64,000 nucleotides of DNA from Pantoea piersonii (GCF_003612015.1 NZ_RARB01000010.1:1-64000); one strand, 5' to 3'; shown: positions 1 to 11,493, counted from the stretch's first letter. Translations and numbers: made by a program. The notes: a model not told the origin generated them from the letters alone.

Positions 1-175
1 TCGGAGTCAACCACTTTTTTCAGCGATTTTCTCCGGCGGCTCAGCTGCCTGAGCCTCCTGAACACTGCGCTTCGTAAGCCGTTGTGCCGTGTCAGTGGAG
101 GCGCATTATAGGGAGTTCTTTCCGGCTGACAAGCGCTAATTTAAAAAAAATTATCGTTCGCATTAATTTTCGTCA
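1..175 (-). promoter_or_regulatory. rRNA operon promoters P1 and P2 (leftward)
   Basis: Read on the minus strand this is a typical enterobacterial rrn promoter. P1 has a TTGTCA -35 at 127-132, a 16-bp spacer and a TATAAT -10 at 105-110. A GC-rich discriminator (GCGCC) follows, with a start expected at the A near 96. The A/T-rich block at about 136-175 fits an UP element. A second -35 (TTGACT, 6-11) belongs to P2, whose -10 is outside the window. The transcribed stretch resembles the E. coli rrnB leader (CACTGACACGG). In E. coli hemG is also next to an rrn operon (rrnA), so a 16S gene should lie just left of base 1. UP and discriminator roles are inferred from E. coli. Confidence 0.88.
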
Positions 176-187
176 AATCGCTGTTAT

Positions 188-724
188 TCACGCCGATTTG
201 GTGGGTAACTGAGCAAATTCCTGCGCAAAACGCGCCACCTGATGCCAGTCGGTGTACTCCACCTCTTTCGTCTTGTCCGTTTCCCCGCCCGTCATGCGCA
301 TAATCAACTGAATCATCACCCGGTCAAACCAGCGATAGCGTGGATAGCGCAGCGCGCCAGCGAACACGGCGCAGCAATCAGGCTGCCAGGGCGACTGCTG
401 TAAGAACTTACGCGTATAGGCATTGGTTTGCGGAGAACGTTTCTCCGGCTTACGCGCAGTCAGGTTCACGCAGAAGAAGCCGCTCGCACGCTGCTGCAGT
501 TCACGCAGATGCGCCTTAACGAATTTCGCGACCGCCGGATGGAAATGGCCATAGCGGATCGAGGCGCCAATCAGCACGCGATCGTATTGCAGCCAGTCAA
601 CGGACCCGGCATGCAGAATATTGATAACGTCGCACGCCTGCTGCGCTTTTATCTCGCTGGCAATATAAGAGGCGATTTCGCGCGCTTGCCCGTCGCGGCT
701 GGAAAAGAGAATCAAGGCTTTCAT
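188..724 (-). CDS. hemG: Menaquinone-dependent protoporphyrinogen IX dehydrogenase
   Basis: This 178-residue flavodoxin-like enzyme oxidises protoporphyrinogen IX to protoporphyrin IX, the penultimate heme step, and passes electrons to respiratory quinones at the inner membrane. The N-terminal FMN phosphate loop (SSRDGQA, residues 8-14) and the conserved stretches GASIRYGH and [11 protein letters not shown] match E. coli HemG over the full length (181 residues there). It lies 18 bp behind trkH and is probably the last gene of pepQ-yigZ-trkH-hemG. The rRNA promoter follows on the same strand, as at E. coli hemG-rrsA. Confidence 0.95.
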   Translation of the reverse strand: MKALILFSSRDGQAREIASYIASEIKAQQACDVINILHAGSVDWLQYDRVLIGASIRYGHFHPAVAKFVKAHLRELQQRASGFFCVNLTARKPEKRSPQTNAYTRKFLQQSPWQPDCCAVFAGALRYPRYRWFDRVMIQLIMRMTGGETDKTKEVEYTDWHQVARFAQEFAQLPTKSA

Positions 725-742
725 CGTTACATCCTGTTTTGC

Positions 743-2194
743 TTATTCACGCCAGAAGGTCGGCGTAAAGAGGACTAATAAGGTAAACACTTCAAGACGT
801 CCAAACAGCATGGTCGAGATCAGGATCCATTTCGCCACGTCATTCATCGACGTAAAGTTGTCCGCAACTACGCCCAGTCCTGGCCCCAGGTTATTCAGGG
901 TCGCCGCAACGGCTGCAAACGCAGAAAAGTCATCGACGCCGGTCGCGATAATCGCCAGCATGCTGATTAGAAACACCAGCGCATAGGCGGAGAAGAATCC
1001 CCATACCGCTTCCAGAATACGCTCCGGCAGCGCGCGGTTGCCGAGCTTGATGGTGTAGACCGCATTTGGATGCACCAGACGCTTCAGCTCGCGCGAACCC
1101 TGCTTGCACAGCAGCAGTATACGGATCACCTTCAGACCGCCGCCGGTAGAGCCCGCCATTCCGCCAATAAAAGCGGAGCAGAGCAACAGCACCGGTAAAA
1201 ACAACGGCCAGCGTGCAATGCTGTCGGTAGTGAATCCTGCCGTGGTCGCCATCGATACCACCTGGAAAAAAGCCTGATTCAGGGTTTGCCAGCCGCTGGA
1301 GTAAACGTGGTGGAACCAGAGCACCAGCGTGCAGATAATGACCAGCGTAAGCTGCACGCCGATAAAGGTGCGAAACTCCGGATCGCGCCAGTAGACGCGT
1401 AGGCTGCGATTGCTGAGCAGCGAAAAGTGCAGGCCGTAATTACAGCCTGAAATCAGCAGAAAGATACCGATGATAGTGTTGATGGTGCCGCTATTGAAAT
1501 AGCCGATACTGGCGTCATGCGTAGAAAAGCCGCCAATGGCGATGGTCGAGAAGCTGTGTCCTATCGCATCGAACAGCGGCATGCCCGCCAGCCAGAGCGC
1601 CACGGCGCAGGCTATTGTCAGCAATACGTAGATAAGCCACAGCGTTTTCGCGGTTTCGGCAATACGCGGTCGCATCTTATTGTCCTTCAGCGGCCCCGGC
1701 ATTTCCGCGCGGTAAAGCTGCATGCCGCCTACGCCCAGAATAGGGAGAATCGCCACCGCCAGCACAATGATCCCCATCCCCCCCAGCCACTGCAGCATCT
1801 GCCGATAAAACAGAATGGCTTTAGGCATCGTATCGAGCCCCACAAGGGTGGTTGCGCCGGTCGTCGTCAGACCGGAAAAGGACTCAAAGAAAGCGTCAGT
1901 CACGGAGAGATGCGGCTGCTCGGCGAAGATAAAAGGCATCGCCCCCACGCTACCCAGCACCGTCCAGAAAAGCACGACGATTAAGAAGCCTTCGCGCGGC
2001 TTCAGCTCGGTACGCTGTTTGCGGTTCGGCCACCACAGCAGCGAGCCGATCGCCAGCGCCATCAAAAAAGTCTGGCTAAACGCGCGCCCGGCGCCATCGC
2101 GATAAATTAAAGCCACCAGCCCCGGCACGATCATGGTTACGGAAAAGAGAATGACCAGCAGACCGACAATGCGAGTAATGGCGCGAAAATGCAT
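743..2194 (-). CDS. trkH: Trk potassium uptake membrane subunit TrkH
   Basis: This 483-residue integral membrane protein is the translocating subunit of the Trk K+ system and works with the cytoplasmic NAD(P)H-binding regulator TrkA. The sequence is mostly hydrophobic helices. It shows glycine-rich pore-loop segments of the K+ transporter family, for example SGLTTTGATTL near residue 110 and GGMAGSTGGGLK near 345. Length and start (MHFRAITRIVGLL) match E. coli TrkH. It follows yigZ by 25 bp and precedes hemG by 18 bp, which suggests cotranscription from the pepQ promoter. Confidence 0.95.
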   Translation of the reverse strand: MHFRAITRIVGLLVILFSVTMIVPGLVALIYRDGAGRAFSQTFLMALAIGSLLWWPNRKQRTELKPREGFLIVVLFWTVLGSVGAMPFIFAEQPHLSVTDAFFESFSGLTTTGATTLVGLDTMPKAILFYRQMLQWLGGMGIIVLAVAILPILGVGGMQLYRAEMPGPLKDNKMRPRIAETAKTLWLIYVLLTIACAVALWLAGMPLFDAIGHSFSTIAIGGFSTHDASIGYFNSGTINTIIGIFLLISGCNYGLHFSLLSNRSLRVYWRDPEFRTFIGVQLTLVIICTLVLWFHHVYSSGWQTLNQAFFQVVSMATTAGFTTDSIARWPLFLPVLLLCSAFIGGMAGSTGGGLKVIRILLLCKQGSRELKRLVHPNAVYTIKLGNRALPERILEAVWGFFSAYALVFLISMLAIIATGVDDFSAFAAVAATLNNLGPGLGVVADNFTSMNDVAKWILISTMLFGRLEVFTLLVLFTPTFWRE

Positions 2195-2219
2195 TCAGCC
2201 GTTCCTTAGAAATGAGTTG

Positions 2220-2837
2220 TCATGGTGTTAAAGGGTCGAGGCTCAGCGCGCCCCGGCTAAAGTCAGAAAGCGTCTGTTTGAAAGCGTCAATGTGCGCATA
2301 AGGTAGCGCCAGCGTCAGAGCGATACGGTCCAGGTAAACAACCTCATCGATGCGGCCGTCGAACCTGGCCAGCAGGCGTTCGATATCGCCTAACTGAGCA
2401 TAATCGCACTTTAGCTCATAGCGTTTCACAGGCACTTTGCGCATGCGCGCCAGCTGCTTAAGCCCTTGCTGAACGCCGCCACCGTAGGCTTTTACCAGTC
2501 CGCCGGTGCCCAGCATAACGCCGCCATAGTAGCGCACCACCACGGCGGTGATCTCGCCGATATCCGCGCCCATCAGCTGCGCCAGCATCGGTTTGCCCGC
2601 CGTACCGGAGGGTTCGCCGTCATCTGAAAAGCCCAGCTGCTGCGAATCCTGCGGCGCGCCCGCAACCCAGGCCCAGCAGTGATGACGCGCGTCGGGATGT
2701 TCGCCTTTCACCTGCTGAACAAAGGCGCGCGCCGCCTCCACGCCGTCGGTATGGGCCAGCAGCGTGATAAAGCGGCTTTTCTTAATCGTCTCCTCGCTGA
2801 TGCTGACAGCATCAGCGGGAATATCGTAAGCGTCCAT
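2220..2837 (-). CDS. yigZ: IMPACT family protein YigZ
   Basis: This 205-residue protein belongs to the UPF0029/IMPACT family. Its biochemical role is unsettled, though the eukaryotic relative regulates the kinase GCN2. The N-terminal IMPACT fold carries the signature motifs HHCWAWVAG and DDGEPSGTAGKPML, followed by a glycine-rich VVVRYYGGVMLGTGGLVKAYGG segment (cut here to family recognition only). A C-terminal DUF1949-like domain completes it. The start codon overlaps the pepQ stop by one base (TGATG), so translation is probably coupled. The same pepQ-yigZ-trkH order is found in E. coli. Confidence 0.93.
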   Translation of the reverse strand: MDAYDIPADAVSISEETIKKSRFITLLAHTDGVEAARAFVQQVKGEHPDARHHCWAWVAGAPQDSQQLGFSDDGEPSGTAGKPMLAQLMGADIGEITAVVVRYYGGVMLGTGGLVKAYGGGVQQGLKQLARMRKVPVKRYELKCDYAQLGDIERLLARFDGRIDEVVYLDRIALTLALPYAHIDAFKQTLSDFSRGALSLDPLTP

Positions 2838-4168
2838 CAGGCAAGATGCAGATCGCGCGTCATGTTCTCAATACGGTTCGCATGGATCACGACGTTATCT
2901 TCAATGCGAATGCCGCCGTAGGGCTTCAGCGCATCAATCGCCTGCCAGTTAAGGTATTGACTGAACGGACCTTCCCGCAGCGGCGCCAGCAGCGACTCGA
3001 TAATATAGAAGCCCGGTTCGATGGTCAGCACCATGCCTGGCTCCAGCACGCGCGTGCAGCGCAGATAAGGATACTGTGCCGGGGCCGCCAGATGCGTGCC
3101 CGCCTCATCCTGCATAAAGCCTGCGACATCATGCACCTGCAAACCGAGCGGATGCCCCAGCCCGTGCGGCATAAAGGGTCCGGTGATGTTTTCCGCCACC
3201 AGTGCCTCTTCGCTTATCCCTTGCGCCAGCTCGAACTTCAGCAGCAGCTTAGCGATGCGCTGATGCATCTGCAGATGATAGTCGGTGTAGCGAACACCCG
3301 CTTTCAGCGTGCCAATCAGCGCCAGCTCCTCGCTGTTCATCGCCGCGACCAGGCTGGCGTAAAGCGAGTTCTTTTGCGCCGCATAGCTGCGCGTTAAATC
3401 GGCGGCATAGCCGAGATATTCGGCGCCCGCGTCAATCAGAAAGCTGTGGCGTTTCGACGGTGGCTGGTGATCGAGGCGAGTGTAATGCAGTACAGCGGCG
3501 TGCTCGTTAAGCGCAATAATATTGCCGTAGGGCACATCGATATCGCGATGGCCAGTCGCCGTCAGGTAAGCCTGATTGATATCGAACTCGCTCAGACCAG
3601 AGAAAAACGCCTCTTTTGCGGCGCGATGCCCGGCGACAGCCAGCTTTTGCGCCTCGCGCATACAGGCCAGCTCGTAATCGGTTTTGATGCTGCGATGGTA
3701 GTGCAGAAAATCGATCACCGCTTTCGGGTTAATGTTATCGGCGCTGATGCCCAGCTGCGCGGCGCGCTGCACGACTGGACCGATATAGGCGACCTTATCG
3801 CGCTGCGCGGGCAGCAGCTGAGCAATCTCATCGGCGCTTTTCAGACCCATTACCTCAACGGCCTCAGTCCAGAAGCTGTTCGGTAACGGCTCAACGTTAT
3901 GCCAGTAATCGACCGGCGAGTAGAACCAGAGTTTGGGCTTATTGACCCCGTCGATCCAGAGCCAGCAGTTCGGCACCTGCGTGACCGGCACCCAGGCTTT
4001 GAACTGGGGATTCACCTTAAAGGGATAGTCATGATCGTCGAGAAAAACCGTCAGTAATTCGCCGGAGTGAATCAACATCGCATCCAGTTTATTACGTGCC
4101 AGCACCTGCTGCGCCCGCTGTTGCAGCGTAGCGATATGCGTCTGATACAGCGTTTTCATTGAATCCAT
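2837..4168 (-). CDS. pepQ: Xaa-Pro dipeptidase (prolidase)
   Basis: A cytosolic metallopeptidase of family M24 that splits dipeptides with C-terminal proline. The pita-bread metal ligands are visible in [17 protein letters not shown] (two Asp), in [13 protein letters not shown], in TIEPG and near the end in GGIRIEDN. The reading frame is open further upstream, but the ATG at 4166-4168 gives 443 residues, exactly the E. coli PepQ length, and has a GGGAGAG ribosome site. An extended -10 (TGCTACACT, hexamer complement at 4201-4206) is a likely promoter. It is divergent from fadB and starts the yigZ-trkH-hemG run. Confidence 0.95.
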   Translation of the reverse strand: MDSMKTLYQTHIATLQQRAQQVLARNKLDAMLIHSGELLTVFLDDHDYPFKVNPQFKAWVPVTQVPNCWLWIDGVNKPKLWFYSPVDYWHNVEPLPNSFWTEAVEVMGLKSADEIAQLLPAQRDKVAYIGPVVQRAAQLGISADNINPKAVIDFLHYHRSIKTDYELACMREAQKLAVAGHRAAKEAFFSGLSEFDINQAYLTATGHRDIDVPYGNIIALNEHAAVLHYTRLDHQPPSKRHSFLIDAGAEYLGYAADLTRSYAAQKNSLYASLVAAMNSEELALIGTLKAGVRYTDYHLQMHQRIAKLLLKFELAQGISEEALVAENITGPFMPHGLGHPLGLQVHDVAGFMQDEAGTHLAAPAQYPYLRCTRVLEPGMVLTIEPGFYIIESLLAPLREGPFSQYLNWQAIDALKPYGGIRIEDNVVIHANRIENMTRDLHLA

Positions 4169-4310
4169 TGCTCGCTCTCCCGTGTCGCGAAAATCGCCGC
4201 AGTGTAGCACAGCCGCAGCCTGAACGCCGCGTTGCAGACGCTGTGATCCTGTTAGCAAATAATCAAACTTTGGTTTGCAAAAAATTAACACGAATCCCAC
4301 ACTCCTGATC

Positions 4311-4327
4311 ATCTGGTACGACCAGAT
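4311..4327. promoter_or_regulatory. FadR operator of fadBA
   Basis: ATCTGGTACGACCAGAT is a perfect 17-bp palindrome 26 bp before the fadB start. To my knowledge it is identical to the FadR operator of E. coli fadBA. A possible promoter just upstream has TTGCAA at 4275-4280 and a poor -10 (CACACT, 4298-4303), so the operator would cover the transcription start. Expected behaviour is repression by FadR, relieved by long-chain acyl-CoA. Operator identity is well supported; the promoter hexamers are not. Confidence 0.92.
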
Positions 4328-4352
4328 CCCCTTTCGCGATCAGGAGACGCAC

Positions 4353-6536
4353 ATGCTCTACCAAGGCGATACCCTTTCACTGCGCTGGCTTGAAGACGGC
4401 GTCGCTGAGCTGCAGTTCAACGCCCCCGGCTCAGTCAATAAACTCGACACCAAAACCGTCGCCAGTTTTGGCGAAGCGATTAGCGTGCTGGAGCAACAGA
4501 CCGCACTGCGCGGCGTGCTGCTGAGTTCGGCTAAACCCGCCTTTATCGTCGGGGCCGATATTACTGAATTTCTCTCGCTGTTCGACGCACCGACGGAAAA
4601 GCTCAGCCAGTGGCTGGCCTTCGCTAACAGCATTTTTAACCGGCTGGAAGATCTGCCGGTGCCGACTATCGCCGCTATAGATGGCTACGCGCTGGGCGGC
4701 GGGTGCGAATGCATCCTGGCGACCGATCTCCGCGTCGCCACTCCCGGCGCGCGTATCGGGCTGCCGGAAACCCGACTGGGCATCATGCCCGGCTTCGGCG
4801 GCAGCGTACGCCTGCCGCGCCTGCTGGGCGCAGATGCCGCGCTGGAGATCATCGCCGCCGGAAAAGAGGTCGACGGCGTTAGCGCGCTGAAGCTCGGGCT
4901 GGTCGATGCGGTGGTCAGCAGCGACAAACTGCACGACGCCGCGCTCGCCATGCTGAAAGATGCCATCGAACAGGGCGGCTGGCAGACGCGCCGCGCGCCA
5001 AAACTGGCGCCGCTGCGCCTGAGTCCCATCGAGGCGGCCATGAGCTTTACCGTTGCTAAAAGCGTCGTGCTGCAGACCGCAGGCAAACACTACCCTGCGC
5101 CGCTCGCCGCGGTAAAAACCATTGAGGCCGCCGCCGCGCTGGGACGGGACGATGCGCTGAAGCTGGAAACCGCCGCCTTCGTGCCGCTGGCACAGAGCGA
5201 TGAGGCGCGCGCGCTGGTCGGCATTTTCCTTAACGATCAGTACGTCAAAGGGCTGGCGAAAAAATACGCCAGCGCCAGCAGCACGCCTGAGCAGGCGGCA
5301 GTACTGGGCGCGGGCATTATGGGCGGCGGCATCAGCTATCAGTCGGCGTGGAAAGGCGTACCGGTGAAGATGAAAGATATTCAACCGCAGGCGCTGGCGC
5401 TGGGCATGAGCGAAGCGAGCAAGCTGCTGAATAAACAGCTGGAGCGCGGCAAGATCGACGGCGCCAGGCTGGCCAGCACCATTGCGATGATTCAGCCCAC
5501 GCTCGACTATGCCGGTTTTGAACACGCCGATATCGTGGTCGAAGCGGTAGTGGAAAATCCGCAGGTCAAAGCGAAAGTGCTGGCGGAAACCGAACAGCAT
5601 CTGCGCGCGGATGCGGTACTCGCTTCTAATACCTCTACGATTCCCATCAGCCAGCTGGCGCAGGCGCTAACACGCCCTGAGAATTTCTGCGGCATGCACT
5701 TTTTTAACCCGGTGCCGCGCATGCCGCTGGTGGAGGTGGTGCGCGGCGAGAAGAGCAGTGACGCCACCATCGGCAAAGTGGTGGCCTGGGCGAGCAAAAT
5801 GGGCAAAACGCCGATCGTCGTCAATGACTGCCCCGGCTTCTTCGTCAACCGCGTGCTCTTCCCCTATTTCGCCGCGTTCGGCCTGCTGCTGCGCGACGGC
5901 GCCGATTTCCGCCAGATCGACAAAGTGATGGAGAAGCAGTTCGGCTGGCCGATGGGCCCGGCCTGGCTGCTGGACGTGGTCGGCATCGATACCGCGCATC
6001 ACGCGCAGCGCGTGATGGCGGAGGGTTTTCCGACGCGCATGCAGAAAGATTACCGCGACGCTATCGACGTGCTGTTCGAAGCCGAGCGCTATGGCCAGAA
6101 GAACGGCAAAGGCTTCTACCGCTGGGAGACGGATCGCAAAGGCAAAGCGAAAAAAACGACCGATGCAGAGGTGGACGCGCTGCTTAACCCGGTATGCGCC
6201 TCTACGCGCGTCTTCAGCGACGAAGAGATCCTCAACCGCATGATGATTCCGATGCTTAATGAAGTCGTACGCTGCCTGGAAGAGAACATTATCGCCTCTC
6301 CAGCCGAAGCCGATATGGCGCTGGTCTACGGGCTCGGCTTCCCGCCCTTCCGCGGCGGCGCGCTGCGCTATCTCGACACGCTCGGCAACAGCAACGTTGT
6401 AGATCAGGCGAGACGCTACAGCGATCTTGGCGCGCTTTATCAGCTGCCTGAACTGCTGCTACAGAAAGCGCATCGACGCGAAAACTGGTATCCGGCGGTT
6501 AAACCCATCGACGAAGCGGCGCTGCAAAGCGCCTGA
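4353..6536 (+). CDS. fadB: Fatty acid oxidation complex alpha subunit
   Basis: The bifunctional alpha chain of the beta-oxidation complex. Residues about 1-190 form the enoyl-CoA hydratase/isomerase, with both catalytic glutamates present (E119 in GGGCEC and E139 in LPETRLG). The 3-hydroxyacyl-CoA dehydrogenase begins near residue 310 with the Rossmann loop [10 protein letters not shown] and contains the catalytic-His motif GMHFFNPV. The ATG at 4353 is chosen because AGGAG precedes it and the protein (727 residues) then starts MLYQGDTL like E. coli FadB (729). fadA follows after 9 bp. Regulation is through the FadR operator at 4311-4327. Confidence 0.97.
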   Translation: MLYQGDTLSLRWLEDGVAELQFNAPGSVNKLDTKTVASFGEAISVLEQQTALRGVLLSSAKPAFIVGADITEFLSLFDAPTEKLSQWLAFANSIFNRLEDLPVPTIAAIDGYALGGGCECILATDLRVATPGARIGLPETRLGIMPGFGGSVRLPRLLGADAALEIIAAGKEVDGVSALKLGLVDAVVSSDKLHDAALAMLKDAIEQGGWQTRRAPKLAPLRLSPIEAAMSFTVAKSVVLQTAGKHYPAPLAAVKTIEAAAALGRDDALKLETAAFVPLAQSDEARALVGIFLNDQYVKGLAKKYASASSTPEQAAVLGAGIMGGGISYQSAWKGVPVKMKDIQPQALALGMSEASKLLNKQLERGKIDGARLASTIAMIQPTLDYAGFEHADIVVEAVVENPQVKAKVLAETEQHLRADAVLASNTSTIPISQLAQALTRPENFCGMHFFNPVPRMPLVEVVRGEKSSDATIGKVVAWASKMGKTPIVVNDCPGFFVNRVLFPYFAAFGLLLRDGADFRQIDKVMEKQFGWPMGPAWLLDVVGIDTAHHAQRVMAEGFPTRMQKDYRDAIDVLFEAERYGQKNGKGFYRWETDRKGKAKKTTDAEVDALLNPVCASTRVFSDEEILNRMMIPMLNEVVRCLEENIIASPAEADMALVYGLGFPPFRGGALRYLDTLGNSNVVDQARRYSDLGALYQLPELLLQKAHRRENWYPAVKPIDEAALQSA

Positions 6537-7709
<1,173 letters not shown>

Positions 7710-7735
7710 TACGTTGATTATGTTGGTAGTTTGTT

Positions 7736-7760
7736 CCCGCCTGTCAGGGGCGGGTTTTTT
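7736..7760 (+). terminator. Rho-independent terminator of fadBA
   Basis: A CCCGCC / GGCGGG stem (7736-7741 and 7749-7754) with a 7-base loop is followed by six T. It lies 26 bp past the fadA stop and 14 bp before the convergent fre stop. Confidence 0.9.
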
Positions 7761-7774
7761 CTGCCTGCGGCGCC

Positions 7775-8476
7775 TTAAATAAAGGCGAACGCGTCACCAA
7801 ACATCTGCGTCTCTTTTGCGCCGCGCTCGGCGCAGAAGCGGTCGCGCGCGATCTTCGCCATCTCAAAGCGTCCGGCGATATAGATATCATGCTCCGCCAG
7901 CGTGGCGTAATCCTGCATAACAGCAGTCAGCACCGTACCAGAACGTCCCTGCCAGCCCTCTTCCGGCTGCTCGACTACCGGCACCACGCGTAAATTCGGG
8001 TGCTTCACCGCCAGCGCCTTGAGCTCATCCAGATCGTAAAGGTGCTGCAGTTCGCGGCCGCCCCAGTAAATGGCGATATCGCGATCCGGCTGCTGCGCCA
8101 GCGCGGTCAGCAGGATTGAGCGCGCATAGGAAAAACCGGTGCCGCCAGCGATCAGGACAATCGGGCGCGTGCTATCTTCCCGTAGCCAGGCGTCGCCGTG
8201 CGGAATATCCACGGTGATTCGACGATCGTCGCGAATGCGATCCATCACCGCCATGGCGTAGAGATTAAGATCGGAAGCACCGATATGCAGCTCGATAATA
8301 TCCTTTTCCATCGGCGTCGAGGCGAGCGAGAACGGGCGCTTGTCGCGTTCGTCCATTACCACCATCAAATACTGCCCGGCGCGAAAGGTAAAATCCGCTT
8401 CGGGGATCAGGCGAACGCGATATACGGTATCGGTAATCGCTTCAACCGAGGTTACTTTACAGCTTAAGGTTGTCAT
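7775..8476 (-). CDS. fre: NAD(P)H-flavin reductase
   Basis: A soluble ferredoxin-reductase-like enzyme that reduces free FMN, FAD or riboflavin with NAD(P)H. Its reduced flavins feed iron release and other reactions. The flavin motif RPFSLAST and the nicotinamide-binding [10 protein letters not shown] are conserved. The frame opens earlier, but the ATG at 8474-8476 gives 233 residues (the E. coli length, start MTTLSCKV) and has an AGAGGGA ribosome site. It follows ubiD by 41 bp, the same pair as in E. coli. Reduced FMN is also what prenyl-FMN synthesis for UbiD needs, but a direct link here is inference. Confidence 0.95.
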   Translation of the reverse strand: MTTLSCKVTSVEAITDTVYRVRLIPEADFTFRAGQYLMVVMDERDKRPFSLASTPMEKDIIELHIGASDLNLYAMAVMDRIRDDRRITVDIPHGDAWLREDSTRPIVLIAGGTGFSYARSILLTALAQQPDRDIAIYWGGRELQHLYDLDELKALAVKHPNLRVVPVVEQPEEGWQGRSGTVLTAVMQDYATLAEHDIYIAGRFEMAKIARDRFCAERGAKETQMFGDAFAFI

Positions 8477-8517
8477 GCGTTCCCTCTGTCGGGTCGTCAT
8501 TAGGGTTGTGCTCGCCG

Positions 8518-10002
8518 TCAGCGCTGCGGCGGCGGGTTAAAGATGCCTAAGTCATCCCAGATCGCGTCGATGCGCGCCGTCACGGCGGGATCTTTCACGA
8601 TCGGACGTCCCCACTCGCGCTGGGTCTCACCCGGCCATTTATTGGTCGCGTCCAGGCCCATCTTGGAACCCAGACCGGAAACCGGCGAGGCGAAATCCAG
8701 ATAGTCGATAGGCGTGTTCTCTACCAGTACCGTATCGCGTGCCGGATCCATACGCGTGGTAATGGCCCAGATCACGTCGTTCCAGTCACGTGCGTTAACA
8801 TCGTCGTCACACACAATAACAAATTTGGTGTACATGAACTGCCGCAGGAATGACCAGACGCCGAACATGACGCGTTTGGCATGACCTGCATACTGTTTCT
8901 TCATCGTCACTACGGCCAGGCGGTACGAACACCCCTCCGGCGGCAGATAGAAATCCACGATCTCCGGAAACTGCTTAATCAGGATCGGCACCAGCACTTC
9001 GTTCAGCGCGACGCCCAGCACCGCCGGTTCATCTGGCGGACGGCCGGTATAGGTGGAGTGATAGATGGCGTTCTGCCGCTGCGTGACATGCGTGACGGTG
9101 AAAACGGGAAAGTTATCAACTTCATTGTAGTAGCCCGTATGATCGCCATACGGCCCTTCCGGCGCCATATCGCCCGGCTCAATATAGCCTTCCAGCACGA
9201 TCTCTGCGCTGGCAGGCACTTCCAGATCGTTGGAGAGACACTTCACCACTTCGGTTTTGTTGCCGCGCAGCAGGCCGGCGAAAGCATACTCCGACAGCGT
9301 GTCCGGCACTGGCGTCACCGCGCCGAGAATAGTGGCGGGATCGGCGCCGAGCGCCACCGACACCGGGAAGCGTTCGCCGGGATGCGTCTGGCACCACTCC
9401 TGAAAGTCGAGCGCGCCGCCGCGGTGGGAGAGCCAGCGCATAATCAGGCGGTTTTTGCCAATCACCTGCTGACGATAGATGCCCAGATTTTGCCGCTCCT
9501 TGTGCGGGCCACGCGTGACGGTCAGCCCCCAGGTAATCAGCGGCGCGGCGTCGTCCGGCCAGCACTTCATAACCGGAATGCGCGACAGATCGACCTCATC
9601 ACCGCTGAACACCACTTCCTGACAGGGCGCGTTGCGCAGCCGTTTGGTCGGCATGTTCAGCACCTGTTTAAACTGCGGCATCTTGTCGAACAGATCGCGA
9701 AAGCCTTTCGGCGGCTCCGGCTCTTTCAGAAACGCCAGCAGCTTGCCGACTTCGCGCAGAGCGCTGACCTCTTCCTGGCCCATGCCCATCGCCACGCGTT
9801 TCGGCGTGCCAAACAGGTTGCACAGCACCGGCATGTCATAGCCTTTAGGATTTTCAAACAACAGCGCCGGTCCGCCAGCGCGCAGCGTGCGGTCGGCGAT
9901 TTCCGTCATTTCCAGTTCAGGATCGATAGACTGGCTAATACGCTTCAACTCGCCGCGCTGTTCCAGCAGGGTGAGGAAGTCTCGTAAATCGTGATATTTC
10001 AT
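8518..10002 (-). CDS. ubiD: 4-hydroxy-3-polyprenylbenzoate decarboxylase
   Basis: The prenylated-FMN-dependent decarboxylase of ubiquinone synthesis, converting 3-octaprenyl-4-hydroxybenzoate to 2-octaprenylphenol. It aligns end to end with E. coli UbiD (497 residues). Conserved family stretches include [33 protein letters not shown] (active-site acidic region) and [13 protein letters not shown]. The frame runs up to a TTG at 10023. The ATG at 10002 (494 residues) is preferred because AAGG precedes it. A TATAAT promoter element inside a perfect inverted repeat lies just upstream (10028-10050). fre follows on the same strand. Confidence 0.95.
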   Translation of the reverse strand: MKYHDLRDFLTLLEQRGELKRISQSIDPELEMTEIADRTLRAGGPALLFENPKGYDMPVLCNLFGTPKRVAMGMGQEEVSALREVGKLLAFLKEPEPPKGFRDLFDKMPQFKQVLNMPTKRLRNAPCQEVVFSGDEVDLSRIPVMKCWPDDAAPLITWGLTVTRGPHKERQNLGIYRQQVIGKNRLIMRWLSHRGGALDFQEWCQTHPGERFPVSVALGADPATILGAVTPVPDTLSEYAFAGLLRGNKTEVVKCLSNDLEVPASAEIVLEGYIEPGDMAPEGPYGDHTGYYNEVDNFPVFTVTHVTQRQNAIYHSTYTGRPPDEPAVLGVALNEVLVPILIKQFPEIVDFYLPPEGCSYRLAVVTMKKQYAGHAKRVMFGVWSFLRQFMYTKFVIVCDDDVNARDWNDVIWAITTRMDPARDTVLVENTPIDYLDFASPVSGLGSKMGLDATNKWPGETQREWGRPIVKDPAVTARIDAIWDDLGIFNPPPQR

Positions 10003-10027
10003 GCGGCCTTCGCTTCCAGCCAAAGTG

Positions 10028-10050
10028 AATCGGCCATTATAGGGCCGATT
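10028..10050 (-). promoter_or_regulatory. ubiD -10 element inside a perfect inverted repeat
   Basis: On the minus strand TATAAT (complement at 10036-10041) lies between two perfect 8-bp arms, AATCGGCC (10028-10035) and GGCCGATT (10043-10050). No good -35 is seen at 16-18 bp. The symmetry around a -10 could be a repressor operator or an RNA hairpin. It begins 26 bp before the chosen ubiD ATG. Confidence 0.5.
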
Positions 10051-10081
10051 CTTAAGCCGTGTTGGATTTTATGCGGCAACC

Positions 10082-10807
10082 TCAGTTGCAGCGAAAAGGA
10101 ACCAGCGCCTGTAGCGCCGAGACGTCGCGATAAGCCTGGATCGGCTGTTCGTGGCGAAAAACTTTAAAGTCTTCGTCGCGCACGCTGAAGTAAGAGAGCT
10201 GGTTTTCATGCACATGCAGGAAGCTGCCTTCGCGCAGCGCAATGACCGACTCCTCAGGATTGACGGCGCAAAACTCCGCCAGGCGTTCGTCGCGCGTTTC
10301 GCCCATATGCCCGCTGGCATGCGCATCAAGATAGTGTGGGTTGATCTGGAGCGGAAACAGGCCCAGCGCAGGCAAGACCACACTACTGCGCACCGGCATA
10401 TCATTAGTGGTGCGAATCGACGGCGTCGCCACGTTGCAACCGGCGCTCCAGCCGACGTAAGGCACCGCCCGTTCGCGTACAGCGCGCTGGATCGCTACGA
10501 TCAGGCCGGTCTCGTGCAGCATCTGATTGAGCAGCCAGGTATTGCCGCCGCTGACCAGAATCAGTTCGGCCTGCTCGATGGCCGCCACCGGCGTAGCGAA
10601 ATCCTGCACGCAGCGAACCGCCACGCCCAGCGACGCACTCAGCTCGGCGGCGCGCTGTTGATGGTCGCCGCGAATAATGGCGTACGGCACCAGCACCGCA
10701 GAACGGATGCCGCGCTGGGCGATCATCGCGTGCAGCTGCGGCTGCGCATAACCCAGCAAAGGCGCATCGTCAGCCAGCTTGCCGTTGCTCAATAAAAACA
10801 GTTCCAT
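10082..10807 (-). CDS. pepE: Dipeptidase E (alpha-aspartyl dipeptidase)
   Basis: A serine peptidase of family S51 that splits dipeptides with N-terminal aspartate. The nucleophile sits in GWSAGCN near residue 122, with conserved GGNTWLLNQM and IRTTNDMPV nearby and FPLQINPHYLDAHASGHMG-like residues further on. Start ATG 10805-10807 gives 241 residues beginning MELFLLSNGK, very like E. coli PepE (229), and has an AAAGGA site. In E. coli pepE is elsewhere on the chromosome; here it sits alone between ubiD and the divergent rfaH, so this is a relocated or gained gene. Confidence 0.88.
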   Translation of the reverse strand: MELFLLSNGKLADDAPLLGYAQPQLHAMIAQRGIRSAVLVPYAIIRGDHQQRAAELSASLGVAVRCVQDFATPVAAIEQAELILVSGGNTWLLNQMLHETGLIVAIQRAVRERAVPYVGWSAGCNVATPSIRTTNDMPVRSSVVLPALGLFPLQINPHYLDAHASGHMGETRDERLAEFCAVNPEESVIALREGSFLHVHENQLSYFSVRDEDFKVFRHEQPIQAYRDVSALQALVPFRCN

Positions 10808-11004
10808 CAGCAGATCCTTTTCGCAAACGTGATAAGCACCGAGTCTGACCCAGCGCACCGCCGCTCGTCAATTATCCTTCTTGCGCCGGGCTGTTTGCGG
10901 AAACCTCAGCCAGTTTGCCCGCCCCGGCATCTTTCCGCGCTGCGATGCGCTATAACTCTGGCAGCAGGTTTGCTATTCTTAGCGTCCATTCAATGGGAGC
11001 ATTT

Positions 11005-11493
11005 ATGGAATCCTGGTACTTACTCTATTGCAAACGTGGACAGCTGTTGCGCGCGAAAGAGCATCTTGAGCGGCAAGAGGTGCATTGCCTCAGCCCAATG
11101 ATCGCTCTGGAAAAAGTGGTGCGCGGCAAACGGACCACCGTGAGTGAGCCCCTGTTTCCTAACTACCTGTTTATCGAATTCGATCCGGAAGCGATTCATA
11201 CCACCACCATCAGCAGCACGCGCGGCGTCAGCCACTTCGTGCGCTTCGGCACGCTGCCCGCGACGGTGCCTTCAGCGGTCATCGAAGCGCTGCAAACCGA
11301 CGCGCCGCAAACGCTGATCGATCCGGAAACGCCGCAGGTCGGCGATGAGGTCATCATCACCGAAGGAACCTTTGAAGGCCTGCGCGCCATCTTCGCCGAA
11401 CCAGACGGCGAAACCCGCTCTATGTTGCTGCTTAACCTGCTGAATAAACAGGTAATGCGTAGCGTAGATAACAAGCAGTTCCGCAAACTTTAA
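11005..11493 (+). CDS. rfaH: Transcription/translation regulator RfaH
   Basis: A NusG paralogue that binds elongating RNA polymerase at ops sites and prevents Rho-dependent polarity in long virulence, LPS and capsule operons. Start ATG 11005, behind GGGAG, gives 162 residues, the E. coli length. The N-terminal NGN domain (about 1-100, [15 protein letters not shown]) and the C-terminal fold-switching KOW domain ([15 protein letters not shown] to the end) are intact. It is divergent from pepE. Its stop overlaps the tatD stop on the other strand (TTAA, 11490-11493). Confidence 0.96.
   Translation: MESWYLLYCKRGQLLRAKEHLERQEVHCLSPMIALEKVVRGKRTTVSEPLFPNYLFIEFDPEAIHTTTISSTRGVSHFVRFGTLPATVPSAVIEALQTDAPQTLIDPETPQVGDEVIITEGTFEGLRAIFAEPDGETRSMLLLNLLNKQVMRSVDNKQFRKL

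Noticed and set aside
8881..9987. Long plus-strand frame (368 codons) antisense to ubiD
   Set aside because: Composition is Arg/His/Gln-rich, as expected from the complement of a GC-rich gene. UbiD is conserved throughout and no ribosome site or homology supports the antisense frame.
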